Part shown: piece by piece, positions 1-8,444 of the stretch | How positions within the stretch are numbered: the first letter of the stretch is position 1 | Layout: each line of letters starts with the position of its first letter | Program-made: the position numbers and the translations under genes | NCBI GenBank assembly: GCA_036498905.1 | Contig: DASYER010000058.1 | Coordinates: forward strand, 1-64,000 | Direction of reading: 5' to 3' | Origin: DAIDKA01 sp036498905 | GTDB lineage: Bacteria > Pseudomonadota > Gammaproteobacteria > Steroidobacterales > Steroidobacteraceae | Length of the DNA stretch: 64,000 nucleotides | The notes under the pieces: model-generated | Seen by the model: the letters and a program-made list of their open reading frames with translations, nothing else | What the model was told of the DNA's origin: nothing | Databases searched by the model: none

Positions 1-554
1 ATGATGGCACGCTGTCGCGACGGCGCGGCTCGCTGAATATCGACGATGAGGGCACGCCGACGGAGTGCACCACCCTCATCGAGAACGGCATATTGCGCGG
101 TTACATGCAGGACAAGCTCAATGCGCGCCTGATGGGCGGCCGCTCCACCGGCAACGGTCGGCGCGAATCCTTCTCGCACGTCACGCTGCCACGCATGACC
201 AATACCTACATGCGCCCCGGTCCGCATGCACCGGAGGAGATCATCGCGTCGGTCGAGCGCGGCATCTATGCCGTGAATTTCGGCGGTGGTCAGGTCGACA
301 TCACCTCCGGCAAGTTCGTGTTCTCCGCCAGCGAGGCCTATGCCATCGAGAACGGCAAACTCGGTGCGCCGCTGAAGGGCGCCACGCTGATCGGCAATGG
401 TCCGGATGTGCTCACGCGCGTCAGCATGGTGGGGAACGACCTGAAGCTTGACGAGGGCGTGGGTACCTGCGGCAAGGAAGGGCAGAATGTTCCGGTCGGC
501 GTCGGCCAGCCGACCCTGCGCGTGGATGGGCTCACCGTCGGGGGTACCGGCTAG
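1..554 (+). CDS. tldD: TldD metalloprotease subunit, C-terminal part (5' end outside window)
   Basis: Reading frame open from base 3, giving about 183 C-terminal residues of the roughly 480-residue TldD. With TldE it forms the TldD/E metalloprotease that degrades unfolded peptides and, in E. coli, matures microcin B17 and processes CcdA. The conserved LIENGIL, GYMQDKLNARLMG and C-terminal GVGQPTLRVD/TVGGTG stretches are clear. The HExxxH zinc motif lies upstream of the window. The Cys in GTCGKEGQ near the C-terminus is the third zinc ligand in the known structure. The partner tldE is 4.3 kb downstream on the same strand, separated by purEK and yjgA, so the two are near but not in one operon. 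Confidence 0.95.
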   Translation, partial: DGTLSRRRGSLNIDDEGTPTECTTLIENGILRGYMQDKLNARLMGGRSTGNGRRESFSHVTLPRMTNTYMRPGPHAPEEIIASVERGIYAVNFGGGQVDITSGKFVFSASEAYAIENGKLGAPLKGATLIGNGPDVLTRVSMVGNDLKLDEGVGTCGKEGQNVPVGVGQPTLRVDGLTVGGTG

Positions 555-694
555 AACATAACTCGTGCGGCGCGCCGACCAGCGCTGAGATTTTAAGGGT
601 CGTCGTCCTACAGTCAGCAAAGCGTGATGTCGCGCACACTTTGTCCGGGGGCATTCCCCGTACGGTGCCCCGATACCCGCAAAGGAAGGAAATC

Positions 695-865
695 ATGGCC
701 CCCGAATCCAGGACCGAATCCGAACTGACCCTTCCCAAGGATCTGCTTTCCGAGGTGCAGCGCCACATTCCGACGCGACGCGGCGATTTCCATGTCGAGG
801 GCTGGAAGCCGTCCCTGGTTTCAAAGATGTTTGGGTTCCTTGATCGAGGCCGCTCGCGCGAATGA
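695..865 (+). CDS. Small hypothetical protein, 56 aa
   Basis: Not recognised. The ATG at 695 follows a strong Shine-Dalgarno (AGGAAGGA, about 7 nt upstream), which is why this start is preferred over an in-frame GTG/ATG at 641. The peptide is hydrophilic, has no signal peptide or membrane segment, is acidic in its first third and basic at the C-terminus (ending DRGRSRE). It sits alone between tldD and a small membrane protein gene 24 nt downstream, so the two may be co-transcribed. No conserved motif is visible. The ribosome-binding site is the main reason to believe it is translated. Confidence 0.55.
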   Translation: MAPESRTESELTLPKDLLSEVQRHIPTRRGDFHVEGWKPSLVSKMFGFLDRGRSRE

Positions 866-889
866 CCTTCGGGCGATTAGACTTGGGCC

Positions 890-1168
890 ATGAGCACCGT
901 CCAACACCGGTTGTCGCGTCCGGTCTATGAAGGCCTGCCCTGGGCATATCTGCTGGGCGGCCTGCTGGCGCTGATCGCGAGCTATTTTCAGACCTCTTCG
1001 GGTTTGAGCCTGGTGCTGGGACTGCCGGGACTGCTGGTGTTCATGGCCGGCGTGGTGGTGCTGCTGAGACGGCGTGGGTACCGCCGCCTGCGCGCCCAAT
1101 ATGATGCCCCGGAGGCCCTCGATGAGGCCGCCGCCGCGGCCGCACCGTCCGGGAGCGACGTGCCCTAG
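890..1168 (+). CDS. Small two-helix membrane protein, 92 aa
   Basis: Function unknown. Two hydrophobic segments (about residues 17-33 and 40-60) separated by a short polar turn predict a hairpin membrane protein, followed by a basic stretch (LLRRRGYRRLRAQ) and an Ala-rich acidic tail, so the C-terminus is probably cytoplasmic. It starts 24 nt after the small gene upstream. Its stop codon interlocks with that of the convergent AAA-FHA gene (shared CTAG at 1165-1168), so no room is left for a terminator between them. Length and composition resemble the many short inner-membrane proteins of Gammaproteobacteria; nothing more specific can be said. Confidence 0.6.
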   Translation: MSTVQHRLSRPVYEGLPWAYLLGGLLALIASYFQTSSGLSLVLGLPGLLVFMAGVVVLLRRRGYRRLRAQYDAPEALDEAAAAAAPSGSDVP

Positions 1169-2556
1169 CGCTTGGCCGCGCGCTCCGCGTCCGGGTTCAA
1201 ATGGGCCGGCTCGCGCGAATCCAGCACGGCGGTCCGCCCGTGATCGTCGACCGACTTATCCAGCGTCGGCACACCCGCAGCACCTTCCGATGAGTGCATC
1301 CGCGCCCGCGCGAGACGTTCATCGACGTACATGATCTCGTGCTTTCCGATGACGACGATGTCGCCATCGTTGAGATTGTAGCGTCGCACGCGCTTGCCCT
1401 GCACGTAGATGCCATTGGTGCTGTTGAGATCCTCGATCACGCTGCCTTCGGCACCGGTCGTGATCTGGCAGTGATGCCGACTCACGAAGCGGCTGTCCAC
1501 CTGAATATCGTTGTCGCTGGTGCGGCCGATGATCACGCGCCCGACACTCAAAGGCAGCTCCTGGGTGGTACGTCCTTCGGTCACCACGATCACGCGGCCC
1601 ACCGGCCCGGCGACGTCATCGGCGGTATCGGTGAGCGCATCGCGGTGGTCGCCGCGGTGATTGCCGCGCTGCCCGTCGGTGCGGTGGGCGCCGCGGTCGG
1701 CATTTCCACCCGGGGCGACGCCTCCGGGAGGGCTGCTTCGGGCCTGCGGCTCCTGCCAGCCAAGTTCCTTGATCGAGGTATTGACGTCATCGAGCAAGAC
1801 ATGATCGCGGTCCTGGCCGAAAGCGGCCAGCATGGCCGTGTCGCACAGCGTATTTACAAGGCGCGGCACACCACCGGTGTAGCGAAAGATCTGCTCGTAA
1901 GTGTCTTCGGCGAATATCTGCCGATCGCCCGCGCCGGCCACTTCGAGTCGGTGATGGATGTAGTCGTGCATCTCGGCGGCCGAGAGCGTGCCCAGGTGGA
2001 ACCGCAGGCGGATGCGTTGTGCGAGCTGGACCAGCTCCGGCGCATCGAGCTTCTGATTCAGTTCGGGCTGTCCGGCCACGATGATCCGCAGCACCTTCTC
2101 CTTGGTGGTCTCCACGCCGGAGAGCATGCGCAGCTCCTCGAGCACTTTGAGCGAGAGGTTCTGCGCCTCATCGACGATCAGCAGCACCTTGCGCCCGGAG
2201 GCGTACTGCTCCACCAGGAAGTTGTTGAGCGTGGCGATGAGCTCGGCCTTCTTCATCTTGAACGGTGAGAAGCCGAACTGCACCAGCACTGCCTGCAGGA
2301 ACGCGACCACCGACACCTGGGTCTGGCCGATCTGGGCGACGACCACGTCGCGCTGGACTTCCTGCAGGAACGATTCAATCAGAGTCGTCTTGCCCGAGCC
2401 GATTTCACCGGTGATCACCACGAAACCGTCGGTGAACCAGATCGTCGACTCCATGTACGCCTTGGCGCGTGCATGTTGTTTGCTCAAATATAGGAACTGC
2501 GGATCCGGGCTGAGGCGGAACGGCAATTCCCGAAGCTTGAACAATTCCAGATACAT
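1165..2556 (-). CDS. ExeA/GspA-like AAA ATPase fused to a C-terminal FHA domain
   Basis: 463 aa. Residues 1-270 are an ExeA/GspA-type AAA+ module: MYLELFKLRELPF start, Walker A GEIGSGKTT at 50-58, Walker B LLIVDEAQN at about 125-133, and the LRIIVAGQPEL sensor region near 157-167. A low-complexity Gly/Asp/Arg linker (about 270-320) leads to an FHA domain (about 336-412) with GRTSDND, SRHHC and NSTNGIYV, the residues that bind phosphothreonine. Start chosen at 2556 because this is where the family begins; the longer frame to 2637 runs into purK. It lies 10 nt after purK and may be co-transcribed. ExeA-type proteins remodel peptidoglycan or drive secretion assembly, but no secretion genes are here, so its partner is unknown. 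Confidence 0.85.
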   Translation of the reverse strand: MYLELFKLRELPFRLSPDPQFLYLSKQHARAKAYMESTIWFTDGFVVITGEIGSGKTTLIESFLQEVQRDVVVAQIGQTQVSVVAFLQAVLVQFGFSPFKMKKAELIATLNNFLVEQYASGRKVLLIVDEAQNLSLKVLEELRMLSGVETTKEKVLRIIVAGQPELNQKLDAPELVQLAQRIRLRFHLGTLSAAEMHDYIHHRLEVAGAGDRQIFAEDTYEQIFRYTGGVPRLVNTLCDTAMLAAFGQDRDHVLLDDVNTSIKELGWQEPQARSSPPGGVAPGGNADRGAHRTDGQRGNHRGDHRDALTDTADDVAGPVGRVIVVTEGRTTQELPLSVGRVIIGRTSDNDIQVDSRFVSRHHCQITTGAEGSVIEDLNSTNGIYVQGKRVRRYNLNDGDIVVIGKHEIMYVDERLARARMHSSEGAAGVPTLDKSVDDHGRTAVLDSREPAHLNPDAERAAKR

Positions 2557-2566
2557 GGTCCCGATT

Positions 2567-3667
2567 CTATGGGATGTGTATCTGCGGGGCCAATTCGGCG
2601 AGGAGCCGCCGTGCCCGGCGCTCGCAGCGCCCCGCATCGGCTTCTACCAAGGTTAAATGTCCAAGTTTGCGACCCGGTCGCGGTTGCTTCGCATAATCGT
2701 GCAGGTGCAGGCCCGGATGGCGCAGGAGCGCGGCGCGCCCCGGCATGGTGCCGATCAGGTTGATCATGGCGCTGTGGCCTATCGCGTGGGTATCCCCCAG
2801 GGGCAGGCCCACTATCGCCCGCAGATGATTCTCGAACTGGCTCGTGACCGCACCTTCGATGGTCCAATGGCCTGAATTGTGCACCCGGGGCGCCATTTCA
2901 TTGGCCACCAGGCGTCCACCGCGGACGAAGAATTCGATGGTCAGCACGCCGACATAGCGGAAATGCTCCATGACGGCCACCACATGCTGGCGGGCGAGGC
3001 GGTTCAGCCGCGCACTGCCGTAGGGGGCCCGCGTGAGTCTGAGGATGCCGTCGGAGTGCAGATTGTGATTGAGCGGATAGACCCGGCACTCGCCGCTGCG
3101 ACTGCGTACGCCAATGACGGATACCTCCAGGTCAAAGGGCACCAGCTCCTCGTACAGCAGCGCAACCTGTCCCAGTTGCGTCCAGGCCCGGTCGGCATCC
3201 GCCGCCGTGCGCAGCACGGCCTGACCCTTGCCGTCATAGCCCATGCGGCGCGTCTTCAGCACCCCGGGCAGGCCGATGTCAGCGATCGCTGATTTCAATT
3301 GGCGGCGGTTGCTGACAGCACGCCAGCGCGTGGTCGTAATCGCCAGTTTTTCAAACAGACGTTTTTCGCGCACCCGATCCTGCGCCGCCGCGATGGCGGG
3401 GAGCGGCGGGCTCACGCGAGTCGCGCGGCCGAGTCTGCGCAGCGCCTCGACCGAGACGTTTTCCCAGTCGATGGTCACCACCTCGCAGCGACTGCCAAGA
3501 GTCCCGAGCGCCTCCTCATCCGTGAACGCGCTCTGCAGCACCGGGGCAAGCTGCGCGGCGGGGGCTTGTTCGGCCGGGTCCAGAAACAGAAAATCCAGTC
3601 CGAGCGGGTATCCGGCCAGAGCCATCATCCGGCCCAGCTGACCGGCGCCGACGATGCCGACGGTCAT
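2567..3667 (-). CDS. purK: N5-carboxyaminoimidazole ribonucleotide synthase
   Basis: 366 aa ATP-grasp enzyme of de novo purine synthesis, converting AIR, ATP and bicarbonate to N5-CAIR in the cytoplasm. The N-terminal GIVGAGQLGRMM nucleotide-fold motif, the KTRRMGYDGKGQ lid/ATP loop (KxRxGGYDGKGQ in most homologues, so the first Gly is Met here) and the NEMAPRVHNSGHWT active-site block are all present. Its ATG overlaps the purE stop (ATGA at 3664-3667), the usual purEK translational coupling. Length is normal (about 360-390 aa). Confidence 0.96.
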   Translation of the reverse strand: MTVGIVGAGQLGRMMALAGYPLGLDFLFLDPAEQAPAAQLAPVLQSAFTDEEALGTLGSRCEVVTIDWENVSVEALRRLGRATRVSPPLPAIAAAQDRVREKRLFEKLAITTTRWRAVSNRRQLKSAIADIGLPGVLKTRRMGYDGKGQAVLRTAADADRAWTQLGQVALLYEELVPFDLEVSVIGVRSRSGECRVYPLNHNLHSDGILRLTRAPYGSARLNRLARQHVVAVMEHFRYVGVLTIEFFVRGGRLVANEMAPRVHNSGHWTIEGAVTSQFENHLRAIVGLPLGDTHAIGHSAMINLIGTMPGRAALLRHPGLHLHDYAKQPRPGRKLGHLTLVEADAGRCERRARRLLAELAPQIHIP

Positions 3668-4161
3668 GGCTTGCTGATGCGCGGGTCAGGGTGCTCGAGT
3701 ACCCGGGCGGTCTGTTTGTCGCGAAACTCTTCCAGCCGCGGCAGCACTTCGGGGTGCCGGTTGGCAATGATCGCGGCGGCCAGCAATGCGGCATTGGTCG
3801 CGCCCGCCGTGCCGATCGCGAAGGTGGCAACCGGCACTCCGGCGGGCATCTGCACGATCGACAGCAGTGAGTCCAGGCCGTTCAGGGCCTTCGACTGCAC
3901 CGGCACGCCCAGCACCGGCAAACTGGTCTTGGAGGCGGTCATGCCCGGCAGATGTGCGGCGCCACCGGCGCCGGCAATGATGGCCTCGAGGCCCCGTGCG
4001 CGTGCGCCGGCTGCATATTCAAACAGCAGATCCGGAGTTCGATGGGCCGATACGACGCGCACCTCGTGCGGCACGCCCAGCGCTTCGAGCACTTCCGCGG
4101 CGGGACGCATCGTCTCCCAGTCCGAAGTCGAGCCCATGATGATGCCGACCCACGCTGACAC
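3664..4161 (-). CDS. purE: N5-carboxyaminoimidazole ribonucleotide mutase
   Basis: 165 aa class I PurE, which rearranges N5-CAIR to CAIR, the step after PurK. The MGSTSDWETM and SAHRTPD phosphate/active-site motifs are intact, as are GAGGAAHLPGM and the LPVLGVPV stretch. The GTG at 4161 is chosen because an AGGAG lies 8 nt upstream and it gives the standard family length; the frame stays open further upstream but that extension has no similarity. It is the first gene of the minus-strand purE-purK unit and is separated from yjgA by 74 nt. Confidence 0.95.
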   Translation of the reverse strand: MSAWVGIIMGSTSDWETMRPAAEVLEALGVPHEVRVVSAHRTPDLLFEYAAGARARGLEAIIAGAGGAAHLPGMTASKTSLPVLGVPVQSKALNGLDSLLSIVQMPAGVPVATFAIGTAGATNAALLAAAIIANRHPEVLPRLEEFRDKQTARVLEHPDPRISKP

Positions 4162-4235
4162 TGTCTTGGCTCCTGAAGGGGCCGCTGGGCCCCGTTTGCA
4201 ATCGGACATTGTAGCCGAGCAGGGCCTGAGTGCGC

Positions 4236-4763
4236 CTATTCGAGCACTTCCCGCAGTGCCCTGAACAGTTCGCGGGCCGCGGCTCCCGTCGCACCGGTAC
4301 GCGTCCGTTCGGCCCGGGCCGCCTCGATGCGCCGCAGCCATTGCGCCTCATCCAGGGTCGGATACGCCGTGCGCAGTGCCGCCAGGGCGTCCGGACCGGG
4401 CTCCAGCAGGCGAGTACGCCAGTTCTCGACGCGCTGGAAGCGCTGGGCCTCCAGCGCGGCTTTCCCGGCCTTTGCGGCCAGGGTCGCGCGCACCCGGGTG
4501 AGGTCGATGTCGCGCATCAGCTTGCCGATGTACTGGCGCTGTCGGGTCCCGCCGCCGCGGCTGTTGATGCTGCGTGCGGCCACGATGGCCTCGTGCAGGG
4601 CTTCGGGCAACTGCAGCGCCACCAGTTCGGCGTCCTTCAGTGCAATCAGCTGCTCACCCAGCTCCTGGGCACGGTGGGCCTCGCGCTTGAGCACGCTTTT
4701 GCTCGGACCGTCAAACAGCGGTTCCTCATCGGCCTGTGATTCGGGTCTGGAAAATCGCTTCAC
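4236..4763 (-). CDS. yjgA: Ribosome-associated protein YjgA (DUF615)
   Basis: 175 aa, the usual DUF615 length. Family signs include the SKSVLKREAHRAQELGEQL opening, a central ARSINSRGGGTRQRQYIGKLMRD block and the basic C-terminal helix. In E. coli YjgA co-purifies with late 50S intermediates and is thought to act in large-subunit assembly. It is divergent from tldE, the standard gammaproteobacterial arrangement, with about 54 nt between the two start codons that must hold both promoters. Confidence 0.92.
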   Translation of the reverse strand: MKRFSRPESQADEEPLFDGPSKSVLKREAHRAQELGEQLIALKDAELVALQLPEALHEAIVAARSINSRGGGTRQRQYIGKLMRDIDLTRVRATLAAKAGKAALEAQRFQRVENWRTRLLEPGPDALAALRTAYPTLDEAQWLRRIEAARAERTRTGATGAAARELFRALREVLE

Positions 4764-4817
4764 GTGCTTACCTTGCTCCTTGGGCTACAATTCTGCACCA
4801 ACGCAGCGGCAGGACAT

Positions 4818-6164
4818 ATGCAGCAGGAAGTCGACGCCTCCCGGATCCCGGAGCTTACACAAGTCATCGAGCAGATCCTGGCCGAAGCCAGGCGTGCCGG
4901 GGCCTCGCAGTGCGAGGCCGACGCCAGTGTGCAGCGCGGACTCACCGCCACGGTGCGCCTCGGGGAAGTCGACACCGTCGAATACCAGCGCGATCGCGGT
5001 CTGGGTCTCACGGTGTACTTCGGCAAGCGCAAGGGTTCGGCAAGCACCGGGGATTTGAGCTCCGAGGCCGTGCGCGCCACGGTCGAGAAAGCCTGCGCCA
5101 TTGCACGCTACACCGCCGAGGATGAATGCTCGGGGCTGGCGGACCGCGAAGACCTGGCCCGCGACATCCCGGATCTGGATCTGTATCACCGCTGGGACCT
5201 GGAGCCGGATCAGGCGGTCGCACTCGCGCGCGAGTGCGAGGCTGCCGGGATGGCGGTGGACGCGCGGCTCACCAACTCCGAAGGCGCCACCGTCGGCAAT
5301 CAGCGCGGCGTGCGTGTCTACGGTAACTCGCATGGCTTCCTGTCGGGGTTCGCCAGCAGCTCCCACTCGATCAGCTGCGTGCTGCTCGCCAGTGAAGGCG
5401 AGGACATGCAGCGCGACTTCTGGTACTCCAGCGCCCGCGACCCTCGGGATCTGGAGGATGCCGGTGCGATCGGTCGACGCGCCGGTGAAAACGCGATCGC
5501 CCGCTTGGGCGCGCGGCGCCTGGCGACCCGGCGTGCACCGGTGATGTTCATTCCGGAAATGGCCCGCGGTCTGTTCCGCAGCTTCATCGGCGCGATTCGC
5601 GGTGGCAGTCAGTATCGCAAGACCACCTTCCTGCTCGATTCGGCCGGACAGAGCGTCTTTCCGGCCTTTGTGCAGATCGAGGAGCGGCCGCATATTCCCA
5701 AGGCGCTGGCGAGCAGTCCGTTTGATGGCGAAGGGGTGGCGACGCGCGACCGCAAGCTCGTCATCGATGGCGTGGCGCAGGGCTATGTACTCGACAGTTA
5801 CTCGGCCCGCAAGCTCGGCCTGCGGACCACCGGCAATGCCGATGGCGTACACAATCTTTTCGTCGGCTCCTCCGCGGCTGCGCCGTCGCGTGCCGAACTG
5901 CTGCGCACCATGGACACCGGACTGCTGGTCACCGAATTGATGGGCCAGGGTGTCAATCCCGTGACCGGCGATTACTCACGTGGCGCCAGCGGCTTCTGGG
6001 TCGAGAAGGGTGTGTTGGCCTACCCCGTGCACGAAATCACGATCGCGGGGAATCTGCGCGACATGTTCCAGAGCATCGTGGCGATTGGCGGGGATGTCGA
6101 CGGACGCGGAGCGCTGCACACCGGTTCGGTGCTCATTGGCGATCTGACGATAGCCGGGGAATAG
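4818..6164 (+). CDS. tldE: TldE/PmbA protease subunit
   Basis: 448 aa partner of TldD; it has the same fold but lacks the zinc-binding HExxxH and forms the heterodimeric chamber. The family features GSASTGDLS, the FIPEMARGLFRSFIGAI region, LVTELMGQGVNPVTGDYSRGASGFWVE (read in segments) and the terminal VLIGDLTIAGE are clear. The ATG at 4818 is chosen over the GTG at 4764 because homologues begin near here and an AGGA precedes it; a TACAAT hexamer at 4786-4791 is a candidate -10. The 3' end overlaps the convergent yihY-like gene by 32 nt. Confidence 0.95.
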   Translation: MQQEVDASRIPELTQVIEQILAEARRAGASQCEADASVQRGLTATVRLGEVDTVEYQRDRGLGLTVYFGKRKGSASTGDLSSEAVRATVEKACAIARYTAEDECSGLADREDLARDIPDLDLYHRWDLEPDQAVALARECEAAGMAVDARLTNSEGATVGNQRGVRVYGNSHGFLSGFASSSHSISCVLLASEGEDMQRDFWYSSARDPRDLEDAGAIGRRAGENAIARLGARRLATRRAPVMFIPEMARGLFRSFIGAIRGGSQYRKTTFLLDSAGQSVFPAFVQIEERPHIPKALASSPFDGEGVATRDRKLVIDGVAQGYVLDSYSARKLGLRTTGNADGVHNLFVGSSAAAPSRAELLRTMDTGLLVTELMGQGVNPVTGDYSRGASGFWVEKGVLAYPVHEITIAGNLRDMFQSIVAIGGDVDGRGALHTGSVLIGDLTIAGE

Positions 6165-7488
6165 CCTCCTCACGCAGCAGCGGACTGGTCGCGAGCAGTT
6201 CGTGCAGGGTATGGCCGGCGCAGCTGTCGCGGCGCGCCGCATCGACCTGCGCGACGATTTGGCTGACACCCGGGAACGCCAATGCGCGGCTCACCGGCTT
6301 GCCGCTGCGCTGCTGCCGGACGGCGTCGATGATGTCGATGACGGCAAGATGCGCCGGATCGCGCGCCAGCTGCAGCCGATCCCCCGTCATCTTCAGGACG
6401 CGCGCGCGCTCCAGCGCCGCGATGATCGGGGCGAGCGCGAGACCCGTGACGCCCAGGTCCGTGGCCAGTGCATCGGCCGTGTAGGCAGCCCGCCCGGTCG
6501 CGGCATTGTGACCGACGAGGAATGCGACGGTGAGCGCCAGCTGCTCGAGCTCCGCTGCGGACAGATGCAGCTGACGCAGGCCGAAGCGCAGATAGCTCGG
6601 ATTCTGGATGTAGAACGACAGCTGCGCGCCCGACAGCAGGATCAGCCAGCCGAAGTACGTCCAGGTCACCACCGCGACCACGGCCGCAAAACCCGCATAC
6701 ACCAGCGTCAGGCGCGAGCTGTATTCCACGAAGCGCGTGAAGAGACTGCCGACGGCGGCCCACAGCACGCCGGCCACGAGGGCGCCGCTCACCGCCGGGA
6801 TGAAACGCACGCGCGTGTTGGGAATGAACATGTACAGGAACGTGAACAGCGTGGTCACCATCAGGTAAGGGGCGACGTGTACGCCGAGGCTGACCAGGCG
6901 CTTCAGCAGCGGCAGCGTGCTGGCGAGTTGCACCGGACCTGCAATGAACGCGGTGTGCGACAGCGCGACGAATCCGCCCAGCAGCAACGGACCCACCACC
7001 AGCAGGCTCAGGAACTCCGCCACGCGGCGCCCCAGGCTGCGGGCCTGGGGTACCCGCCATACGTAGTTGAAGCTGTCCTCGACCTTCTGGATCGTGCCAA
7101 TCAGCGACCAGGCGAGGAAGGTGATGCCGACCACGCCCACCACGCCGCGGCGCAGGCGGCCGGCGAACTGCAGCACCTCGCGCGTCATCTCACCGGCCCC
7201 GGCCCCCACGGGACGGAAGAACTCCATCACGATCGGCTGCAGATCACGGCCGGCGTGGTTCCCGAGCTGGCGCAGAATGATGAAGGTGAAGGCCAGCAAC
7301 GGCACCATCGACAGCATCGTCGTGAACACCAGCGCAGTGGCGCGCATGTTGATCTGGCCGCCGGCCAGGTCACGGATCACGGCATAGGGATAGCGGCCGA
7401 TGCGGGCCACCTTGCGCACCAGCCCCGTTCGGCCCGAGGCCCTGCTGAAGACAACGCCATCCAGCTGATCCCAAGGCCAGTTGGACAT
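6133..7488 (-). CDS. YihY/BrkB-family inner-membrane protein
   Basis: 451 aa. The N-terminal two thirds hold about six transmembrane helices with the family's RATALVFTTMLSMVPLLAF opening helix, the VEDSFNYVWRV loop and YAGFAAVVAVVTWTYFGWLILLSGAQL near the last helices. The C-terminal 150 residues are a soluble winged-helix-like region typical of the longer proteobacterial members. The family was once called ribonuclease BN, which is a misassignment; its real function is unclear. It starts 4 nt after purC and is probably in its operon, and its 3' end overlaps tldE in antisense. Confidence 0.88.
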   Translation of the reverse strand: MSNWPWDQLDGVVFSRASGRTGLVRKVARIGRYPYAVIRDLAGGQINMRATALVFTTMLSMVPLLAFTFIILRQLGNHAGRDLQPIVMEFFRPVGAGAGEMTREVLQFAGRLRRGVVGVVGITFLAWSLIGTIQKVEDSFNYVWRVPQARSLGRRVAEFLSLLVVGPLLLGGFVALSHTAFIAGPVQLASTLPLLKRLVSLGVHVAPYLMVTTLFTFLYMFIPNTRVRFIPAVSGALVAGVLWAAVGSLFTRFVEYSSRLTLVYAGFAAVVAVVTWTYFGWLILLSGAQLSFYIQNPSYLRFGLRQLHLSAAELEQLALTVAFLVGHNAATGRAAYTADALATDLGVTGLALAPIIAALERARVLKMTGDRLQLARDPAHLAVIDIIDAVRQQRSGKPVSRALAFPGVSQIVAQVDAARRDSCAGHTLHELLATSPLLREEAIPRLSSDRQ

Positions 7489-7492
7489 GGCT

Positions 7493-8380
7493 TCAGCTGG
7501 TCAGGCGCTGCAGGGCTTCGAGGTACTTGTCGCGGGTGCGGGCGATGATCTCGACGGGCAGCTTCGGTCCCGGTGCGCGCTTGTCCCAGTCCAGCGTTTC
7601 GAGATAGTCGCGGACATATTGCTTGTCGAAGCTCGGTGGACTGATGCCGACCTGATAGGTGTCCGCGGGCCAGAACCGCGAGGAGTCCGGCGTCAGCACT
7701 TCATCCATGAGCGTGAGCTCGCCGTTCTCGTCCAGGCCGAACTCGAACTTGGTGTCGGCAATGATGATGCCGCGCGCGCGCGCAAAGTCGGCCGCGAACC
7801 GGTACAGCGCCAGTGCCGTAGCGCGCACCTTCGCGGCAAGCGGCTCGCCGATCAGCGTGCTCACCTGCGCAAATGAGATGTTCTCATCGTGCGCGCCGAC
7901 ATCGGCCTTGGTCGCCGGCGTGAAGATGGGGGCGGGCAGCACCTGGGCGAGCTTCAGGCCGGCGGGCAGCTCGATGCCGCACACCGCGCCGCTGCGCTGG
8001 TAGTCCTTCCAGCCCGAGCCGATCAGGTAGCCGCGCACCACCGCTTCCAGCGGCAGGGGCTTGAGCCGTTTGACAATGATCGCCCGGCCCTCGAGGGTCG
8101 CCAGCTGCTCGGCTGGCACCGGCAGCTGCGCGAGCGCCCGCCCGGTCAGATGATTCGGTACGATGTGACGCGTCCGGTCGAACCAGAAATTGGAGATCTG
8201 CGTCAGCACGCGACCTTTTTGCGGAATCGGGTCCGGCAGTACGACATCGAAGGCGGAGAGGCGATCCGTGGTGACGATGAGCATGCTGTGCTCGTCCACG
8301 GCGTAGTTGTCCCGTACCTTGCCCGCGTGCAGGAGCTCAAGGCCGCTCAAGGCGGTTCGGTAGAGGGTGCCGGAAGTCAT
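7493..8380 (-). CDS. purC: SAICAR synthase
   Basis: 295 aa phosphoribosylaminoimidazole-succinocarboxamide synthase, joining aspartate to CAIR in purine synthesis. It is of the longer, yeast ADE1-like type (about 300 aa) rather than the 237-aa E. coli type. Seen: GKVRDNY, TDRLSAFDVVLPDPIPQKG, VVRGYLIGSGWKDY, and TKFEFGLDENGELTLMDEVLTPDSSRFW (in segments), all active-site signatures. It is divergent from djlA with 64 nt between start codons, and heads a unit with the yihY-like gene. Confidence 0.96.
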   Translation of the reverse strand: MTSGTLYRTALSGLELLHAGKVRDNYAVDEHSMLIVTTDRLSAFDVVLPDPIPQKGRVLTQISNFWFDRTRHIVPNHLTGRALAQLPVPAEQLATLEGRAIIVKRLKPLPLEAVVRGYLIGSGWKDYQRSGAVCGIELPAGLKLAQVLPAPIFTPATKADVGAHDENISFAQVSTLIGEPLAAKVRATALALYRFAADFARARGIIIADTKFEFGLDENGELTLMDEVLTPDSSRFWPADTYQVGISPPSFDKQYVRDYLETLDWDKRAPGPKLPVEIIARTRDKYLEALQRLTS

Positions 8381-8427
8381 CGTTTCTTCAAGGATTGAGG
8401 TCGCAATAAAGCGGCGAGCGCCGCGGT

Positions 8428-8436
8428 TGCTAATAT
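8428..8436 (+). promoter_or_regulatory. Extended -10 promoter candidate for djlA
   Basis: TGC-TAATAT (TGn extended -10) ends 8 nt before the djlA ATG at 8445, and no Shine-Dalgarno lies between. The predicted start point would be within a few bases of the ATG, implying a leaderless or nearly leaderless mRNA. The reverse strand of the same AT-rich island may serve purC. Confidence 0.4.
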
Positions 8437-8444
8437 ATCAGCGT

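Noticed and set aside
1294..2268. Antisense open frame (324 codons) opposite the AAA-FHA gene
   Set aside because: The opposite strand has a complete AAA and FHA domain; this frame is a shadow rich in His and Asp.
4236..6164. Possible frameshift or fusion around tldE because the open frame begins at 4764
   Set aside because: Homologues begin at 4818; the upstream extension is simply the intergenic region read through from a GTG.
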